Shown piece after piece: positions 58,101 through 64,000 of a stretch of DNA of 64,000 bases. A model generated the notes under the pieces. That model had not been told where the DNA came from. It saw nothing but the letters and a program-made list of their open reading frames with translations, and made no database searches. A program made the position numbers and the translations under genes. The stretch's first letter is position 1. Every line of letters starts with the position of its first letter. The stretch is from Sodiomyces alkalinus F11 (taxonomy: Eukaryota; Ascomycota; Sordariomycetes; Glomerellales; Plectosphaerellaceae), in the NCBI RefSeq assembly GCF_003711515.1, contig NW_021167093.1, positions 546,643 to 610,642 of the forward strand, read 5' to 3'.

Positions 58101-59750
58101 AACTAGGGGCTATAATAGGCTATATAGCTGTCCTGGATTATACCTTTCTTAAGGCGGTCCTTTATTATCTATATAACTATAGACTCTAGAGCCTTAGGGA
58201 TAGGAATCCCCTTCGCCTGCTATGCCTTATAAGGAACCGCCCGAATATTCTGCGGAGGGGCTACCCATTTGTTAAGGCGGCTATACTTAGTCTAATCCTA
58301 CGTAATAGCTGCCTCGCGGTTTAGGAGGACCTTTATTAGAAGCTCCTATTCCTTAGGGGTTAAGTAGTTAATAGTCTTTAGAATAGTATTAAGTCTTTCC
58401 GGTATAAGGCGCGAATAAAGTGTGATTTTAGAAAACTTTAGTATAATTAGGCTAATAAACCGCTCGTCTTCTAGCTCCTAGTCTTTCTGTTTAATTTCTA
58501 CGAGGATATTCTTCTTTTAGTGGGGGTCTTTATTAGGGATACTTCTATTAAACGGAATATCGTTAAGAGTGTGAACCTTAAGAGCCTTAGGCTTCTATAT
58601 AGTAAAGACGCCTCCGGCATTAAGGGGATAGTATACTTCTTTAATAAGATCCTAGGATTTCCTCCTCTTTAGCTGCTATAGCCTCTTCATTATAACCGCG
58701 GCTATACTAGTAATATTATCCTCCTCTTTCTTTAGAGCCTCGAGCGCTCTTATCTAGGAATTATCCTATATCGTCCGGTCCTTCCGAAAATACGAGACTA
58801 AGAGACTATTAGGTTAATTAGGCTAATAGTGGTGTGGAAAAGTTAAAAAAGATAAGTGGTTAGTATAAATTAGTTAGTATTATATAGTCGTAGTTATTAT
58901 ATAGGGAGCCTCCGCGATATACCTTTTATATCCTTAGCCCTAATTTCGTGGTATCGTCCTTAAGGCTATATAAAATCTCGGCGTTAAGGGCTTTACCTCC
59001 TCCGTAAATAAGAAGGGGACTAAAGTAGTAGTATCCTTATTATTTAAATAAAAGAAAATATCGTTATCGCCCTTCTCTATCTCCTCCTTATCTTTCGCCC
59101 CTTAGTCGGGCGAACTACTAGTCCTATCGTTACTCGATATTAAGGTAGCGGCCCCGGACTAACTATAAGGGACGCTATCCTCCCCCTACTATCCGATACT
59201 CTAATCGATTAAATCCTCCTCCTCTCGGCGTTTCTCCTCCTCTTTAAACTCAGGCTAGCTTTATCTATAAGGGCGGTTATCGACCTATTCCCTATTAGCG
59301 ATAGGGATAATAATACGGGTATCCCTATAGATAAAGTCTATATCGATCTATTTATCCCTATAAGTAAAAGAGGCGTGACTATTAAGTAAGAATAGTAGGC
59401 TAAGGAGTATCCCGGGTCCTATCCCTTTAATTACTATAAAATAGACTATCCTATACTAGTCCCCGACCTAACGGTGCTCCTTTAGATAGCCTATATAGTT
59501 CACCCTATCTATATCGTTAATTCCTTTAATCGCGATATTACTTTTCCCTATACGGCCCTATAATCCTAGCTTCTCCATAAGGTCTAGCCGGATAGTGTTA
59601 AAGACGGCTCCTATATCGATAACTATATAGAAACGATCCTTTATAGGGTAGGCCTTAGCTATTTACTTAGTTAGGCTAACTCGTAATATTATATATTTAG
59701 CGTAAATAGTAGGAGGCTTTAGTTTATTAATTATCGGGGCGGGTATAATA
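55170..59750 (-). pseudogene. Gypsy-B pol: protease, RT, RNase H, integrase (broken)
   Basis: Gypsy polyprotein, minus strand. Protease: VIDIGAVFNTI near 59622-59600, the DxGA box with Thr to Ile. RT: LLDFFSGYD near 57960, TLPQGATNLVAQFIRI near 57840, and PFINDIIVKGP at about 57780-57755, where FLDDI is usual. RNase H: NASIDRQGGIL with stop for Gln near 57260, LKLMGVLKALRR near 57150, and an end of DFDVKYIKGSKNI near 56960. Integrase: the HHCC zinc region AHDKSRHRG ... YSEY (Cys to Tyr) at about 56590-56420, then core sequence less clear. The C-tail is acidic and then a coiled coil (LLRRLERLKKLLEEYYKKL, 55318-55228) rather than a chromodomain. Many TAG/TAA codons. Confidence 0.85.
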
Positions 59751-60399
59751 AATAGAGCACTATTAGGCGTAGGGACTATAGTCGTGGTATTCGTAAACTA
59801 TATAGGGCGTTCGGGTCTAAGGGGTCAGGAATCTATAAAAAAGGCCTTTTTAGGGGTTAAGTGGATAACTTTACGAGGCTTTACCTAACTACTAATCGAC
59901 CGTAGTATCTCCTTATAATCCGCGAGGATAGCTTTATTAGTGGAGAGGAGGTAAACTATAGGAATCTTAACTTCTATCTTTAAAAGGTGCTTCAGACTCT
60001 TCTCGCGGACTTTCTATATAACGGCCTCCTAGTTAAATAAATTAAGGGTATCCTTCTAAGCCGAGGCCTATAAGGTAGGCCGGGTAGTATTTATAGTGGT
60101 GGCGGGTCTAGATATAGGGGCTATTAATTTAGGGGCTAGTCCGTCTTCTATATCGGTATCGTTAACTACTTCTATAACCTTTTAGGAGCTTTCCGGAGTC
60201 GATAGGGTTTATTGAATAGCCTGATTAGGGGAACTAGCTATTTTCAGTATAGGTTTACTAATTCTCCTGTTTTTAGTAGTGCGAAGAGGGTCCTAGGAGT
60301 CGGTTAAAGTGTGTCGAGATATAGACGTAGTATATACTCTAGTAGTAATAAAGTTAACAGATCCCGTGACTTTAGTGACTCTTAAGGCTTAAGTGGCTT

Positions 60400-62500
60400 A
60401 GTTAGTCTAATTACCCTAACGGGCCTACTACTTTTATACTTACTTAACTATATACTTAATAATAAGTCTATTAGTCTTTTTAGTCTTATAGGGAAGGGTA
60501 ACGGGCTAGAAGGTCTTAATATAGAGGTCTATGAGCTCCTTAAATCGGCTATAGAGCTTAGTGGCTAGCTAATACAGTATAAGGCGTTAGTGTAGCTAGT
60601 ATTCGTTAACCCGTAGCTTACTCTTTAGGTAAGCTACCTAGGTACCGGTCTAATCTATTACTATATATTCGGGGAATTACCACTTAACTAGGTTATAGGC
60701 GTTATCGTGGATTAGGATAGGGTAGTTATCTCTCCGATACCCTTCTTAGCCGTAATAATAGTAACGAGCTAGTAAGGGCTGGCCGTTATTCTAGGTACCT
60801 CTCTGCTATCCTGGGCGGTTATCGTATTACTAGGTTAGGCAGTTATCGTTATATCGGTTATTATATCTAGGGCGGGGTCCTCCGTAGTAGATCTCCTCGG
60901 TATACTAAGCGTTATTAGGCTAGTAAGCGGTACTATTAGCCTAATTACGGGTAGCGAAGTATACTAAAATAGTTATCGTAGGCTAAGGGGCGTGGTTAAG
61001 GACGGTATAAAAGGCGTTATTTAGATTAGACTTTATAGCGAGGAGGGCTTAGACCTTTTCCGTGCCTATTTTCTTAGATAGGGCGAGCACTTAGGCAGTA
61101 ATACCCCTAACGCCTTTAGCTCTATTATGGATGAAGGAAATAGTATACTTCTCGAGGAGGTCGGTAAGCTTATCTATATCCGATTAAGAGGCTATAGATT
61201 CCTAGACTATAATAGGCCGCCTTAAGATTATAGGCTAGAAAGCGGTATTATTAGGCTGATTAGACTTACCTATACCTAATATAGCGTCCTTATCTATAGG
61301 CTTACCCTCTACTTCCTAGATATCCGTAAACTACTCGCGTAGTAGGTCTAAAAGTAGCTTATAGCTCTTAACTATCTTCCTTAAGTTAGTGCCTCGGATC
61401 TTAAGCTTATTAGCGGTAAATATATAGATATCCCTATACAGAATAGTAAGGACGATACCGTAGAGCTCGAAGTCTTCGATAAAAGTGCCTTAAACCCGCT
61501 CTGCCTTAGCCTTCTAGATAGTAATTTACTATAGTAAGTCCCTAACCTAATAAACGCTATTAATCTTATACGTCTTATATTTTACTCGAAGCTAATATAC
61601 CTCATAAGAGAAGTTAAGTTAGTAGTTAGGATCTAGATAAGAGTATTTTTTAACGAGCTTCTCGATTAGATTAGACTAATTACCTTTAGCGGCTTAAACC
61701 TCTCTAACTAGGCGTTTAACGGCGGGACGAATAGCCGTATCCGTGTATAGGTTAATATAGGTAATCTTATCGGCTTTACTAAGGCGGTTAAGCTTAGTAT
61801 AGTTATCGTACTACTAAAGGAATATAGAGAGGGACTTACCACTAAAGCGGGGAGCTCTAGTAGTAAGGGGATTTAGGGGTACTCTTAACATAGTAATAAT
61901 AAGGGGTAGGGCTTTAATAATCTCGGCGATGGTGGTTTCTCGGTCACGGCTTATTAGGGCTTATAATAGTTTAATTAGGTCTTTAGTAGTAGTAGAGGGC
62001 TACTAACGCTTAGGGGCGGCGGTAATAGGAGCATTCGAAGCGGGCTACGCAGTAAAGATAGGCTAGGTAGTAGTAGATCTAAAGGCTAATCCAGGGGCAG
62101 TAATAGGGGTATTTATTAAAATAGTAGTCGGAGCCGTGGTAACTATAGTAATCGGCCTAGGAGCGGGCGGAGGTAAGGCCGTAGCCCCGATATCGTGGTT
62201 CCCCTAATTAGGGGTAGTAGAAGTGGCGGGCGTGAAAATAAGGTGAATAGCCGGCGAGGGAGCCTTATTATCGGAGTCGCTAATAACGATAACGGGGTTA
62301 GGCTTATAATACTAAGTCTAAGTATCTATAGTGTTTCAGGTATAAGTACGAGGGGGTAGGCGAATAATAATAATAGGGTTAGGGCGTTTAGGGAAAGGTT
62401 CTTCGAATTAATTATTTAGCGAGAAGATCCTATAGGTATTCTAGATACTAGTTAGGTTAGTATATATATTATCTTATCTTAATAAAAGTAATAAAGTCTT
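60400..62500 (-). pseudogene. Gypsy-B gag (broken)
   Basis: Structural capsid protein of the element, minus strand. After a Pro/Thr-rich disordered start (APSPAIHLIFTPA near 62260, PAPRPITIVTTAPTT) comes the capsid-like core: RAPRFSGKSLSIFLQQYDNY with stops for Gln near 61850, LSKADKITYINLYTDTAIR, AVKRLVREV, KKYSYLDPNY and FSYEVY near 61600. A Tyr/Asn/Arg-rich region (RYNNRYNDN near 60850) follows, and a further helical segment AFPRI/YSRFKELIDLYI near 60530. A zinc knuckle is not visible. TAG/TAA codons break it. Confidence 0.75.
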
Positions 62501-63244
62501 TAATAAAAGGGTAATAATAGTCCTAGATTTCGCTCTATAATATTTATTTTCGGGGTCTAGCTTTTTTAACTTACTTTAAGGGAAGAGGCCCCCTATAATT
62601 AGGAGATTACCTATTTGTAAAGGGGCTATACTCACAGATATTAATATTAGTAATATTACGCGCTAAGTCTTACGAAGAAGTGTTATAACTTGCTTACAGG
62701 GTCCGTAAAGGTCTTTACTAGATTATTGGGTCCTTTTATAAGGTATTATTATTTTACTCCTATACTTAGTATTAGCTTTTTATTAGGTCTGCTAGGGGTT
62801 AGTTACCCTAATCCGGGTAAGCTGCTTTTAGCGGTTTTTTCTTTTCTTCGCTATCGTGTAAGAGTCTATCTTAATTAGTAGTAAGGGTTATAAGCCCCTT
62901 ATCGAGTCTATCCTATTTCCGGAATCTACTCTATCGCGATCTAATCGGTTTCTTCTATTCTTATAGTTACTACCTCTGCGGTAGCGGGTCTTATAATCAA
63001 AAGTGCTAAAGGTGCTTCTTATCTTACCTATATAGTCGTTTCTTTTTCTAAATCTATTAGGGTTAATCTCCCCTCGGTCTTAAAGCGTTAAATCCTTCCT
63101 TAGTCGTTATCTTTATATCTTTTAGGGGTCGTTAACTAATAGTCCGTTTAGGAGGGCGGGAACCTCTCTTAAGCGCCTCCGTTACTCTAAGTAGGGTTAG
63201 AATACTTTAGGGACGCCGAATAAATCCGCCTCTAAGCACTATAT
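62501..63244 (-). other. Gypsy-B leader between 5' LTR and gag
   Basis: About 0.74 kb. A minus-strand segment with RGSNYKNRRNRLDRDR near 62960-62915 is basic and could be the gag N-terminus, but I cannot join it to the gag core. No clear primer site; the bases after the LTR read atatagtgcttagagg on the minus strand. Confidence 0.4.
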
Positions 63245-63603
63245 TATAACTAGATAAAGACGTAGTAGCACTAGATCGTGAAGATAAAGATTAAATAAAG
63301 AGGTTAGTCTAGCTAACCCACGATATATAACTAAAATATAACTAACACCGCTATAATCTTTAGCGAAGAAGTAGATCGGTAGTCATTATTCTGATTAGGG
63401 TAATATAAGTTAAACTAGAAAGATACCTTAAACGTGGAATAAGTAATTATATAAGAGGATAATAATTAAATGATAGTCCCTCGTCGGGGATATCCTACGT
63501 GTGTCCCTTACTATATATATAGGATATAGATCTAGCAGCCTCGAAAAGGGGGTTATATAACCGGCTACCAACACCACACTAACGCCGTATCTGCGCGGTT
63601 ATA
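63245..63603 (-). repeat. Gypsy-B 5' LTR
   Basis: 359 bases, same length as the partner at 49336-49694. It starts tataactagat (TGTAAC in the partner) and ends gcggttata. Differences to the partner are mostly transitions. Confidence 0.88.
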
Positions 63604-64000
63604 CTGCCTGATATAATAGGCATTTACCCCCTAAGGGACGCAGGAACGCTTACCTTACCTTTTCTTTTTATTAATTAAGTAAAAGGAATAATAGGAATAG
63701 TCCCCGGGGATATAGGGAGGCCGAAGGTAGCGTGCCGTGGCCGTTATACGGCGGAGACGCCGCGGTACCCTTTTAGCCCCCCGCCCCCTCGCTAATAACT
63801 AGCCTAGGTTATCCCGAACTATAGCCTACTACCCTTCCCGTTAGCTATTAGCTTAAAAGTATAATCTAGATATATAGAGGGAAGAACCGGGGCTATATTA
63901 GTCCCGTAGCGGTATTACTCTCCCTAAGGATAAGTATAAAGGTTTTCCCCGGGATCCCGGGTTTTCCTTTTTATAGCTATCTAAGAAGGACTATATAGTT
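63604..64000 (+). mobile_element. Tad-B LINE copy 2, segment 3 (3' UTR, cut by window edge)
   Basis: Sequence after Gypsy-B matches 11585-11990 of Tad-B copy 1 (for example gggaggccg near 63715 and gtgccgtggccg near 63732). It is the continuation of the 3' UTR left at 49335. The tail and right target duplication lie beyond the window. Confidence 0.85.

Larger units (their letters stand above)
49336..63603 (-). mobile_element. Gypsy-B LTR retrotransposon, 14.3 kb, minus strand, uninterrupted
   Basis: This is a complete Gypsy-type element with two 359-base LTRs. On the minus strand the order is 5' LTR (63245-63603), leader, gag, protease, RT, RNase H, integrase with coiled-coil tail, about 1.4 kb of spacer, a plus-strand frame (52768-53763), about 1 kb of spacer, a minus-strand frame (49808-51790) and 3' LTR (49336-49694). 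At 14.3 kb it is large for a fungal Gypsy. It lies within the 3' UTR of Tad-B copy 2. The LTRs differ at about thirty places, mostly C/T and G/A, so RIP rather than age dominates. The target duplication is not clean: actac before against ctgcc or actgc after. Confidence 0.85.

Noticed and set aside
62690..62878. Plus-strand open frame of 62 codons in the Gypsy-B leader
   Set aside because: Short, antisense to the element, no second copy or motif.
1..64000. Intact host genes, biosynthetic cluster or effector genes
   Set aside because: No long open frame, no intron-exon pattern of unmutated DNA and no conserved host domain was found on either strand.

Overview
The window is a gene-poor block of nested, mutation-ridden transposable elements. 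It looks like heterochromatin of a filamentous ascomycete (Pezizomycotina). Three observations point there. First, CpA and TpG are strikingly scarce while TpA, above all TAG/TAA and CTAG, is abundant in every long repeat; this is the scar of repeat-induced point mutation (RIP), which turns CAG/CAA/TGG codons into stops. Second, the element types are typical of these fungi: Tad-like LINEs with APE endonuclease, a chromodomain Gypsy, a second fungal Gypsy and Copia. Third, no intact host gene is visible on either strand. One 490-base assembly gap lies at 3488-3977. Species cannot be told from sequence alone. I use working names: Tad-A (LINE with RNase H, poly-A tail), Tad-B (LINE without a visible RNase H, TAA-repeat tail), Gypsy-A (chromodomain), Gypsy-B, LTR-N (non-autonomous LTR element), SINE-S and MITE-M.

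Layout. 1-8334: a 5'-cut Tad-A copy on the plus strand is split by a near full-length minus-strand Tad-A (1296-7459) with a 12-bp target duplication. It sits inside a Tad-B copy whose RT, zinc motif and 3' UTR continue from 8335 to 12036. 12037-12363 is a Copia RT scrap. A second Tad-B copy starts near 12883, next to an inverted duplicate of its own ORF1. It is broken twice: Gypsy-A (17389-47727, TSD agctc) interrupts its ORF2, and Gypsy-B (49336-63603) interrupts its 3' UTR. Tad-B resumes at 47728-49335 and 63604-64000.

Gypsy-A is itself host to SINE-S copy 1 (17408-17876) and a full Tad-A (17904-24167), both inside its 3' LTR; SINE-S copy 2 (24367-24844); a full Tad-B on the minus strand (25858-37557) that holds LTR-N (31218-36270); and SINE-S copy 3 (about 42727-43570) that holds MITE-M (42881-43223). 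Most insertions are proved by matching target duplications or by continuation of the interrupted element, so relative ages can be ordered.

How they relate. SINE-S has a tRNA-like Pol III head and a 3' tail matching the 3' end of Tad-A, as expected of a SINE mobilised by that LINE. LTR-N shares LTR termini and a primer-site-like sequence with Gypsy-A, suggesting it used Gypsy-A proteins. The least explained parts are long reading frames outside gag/pol: one after the Gypsy-A chromodomain, a possible antisense one before its gag, two divergent ones after the Gypsy-B integrase, and the single 541-codon frame of LTR-N. All are RIP-broken and I recognise no family for them.
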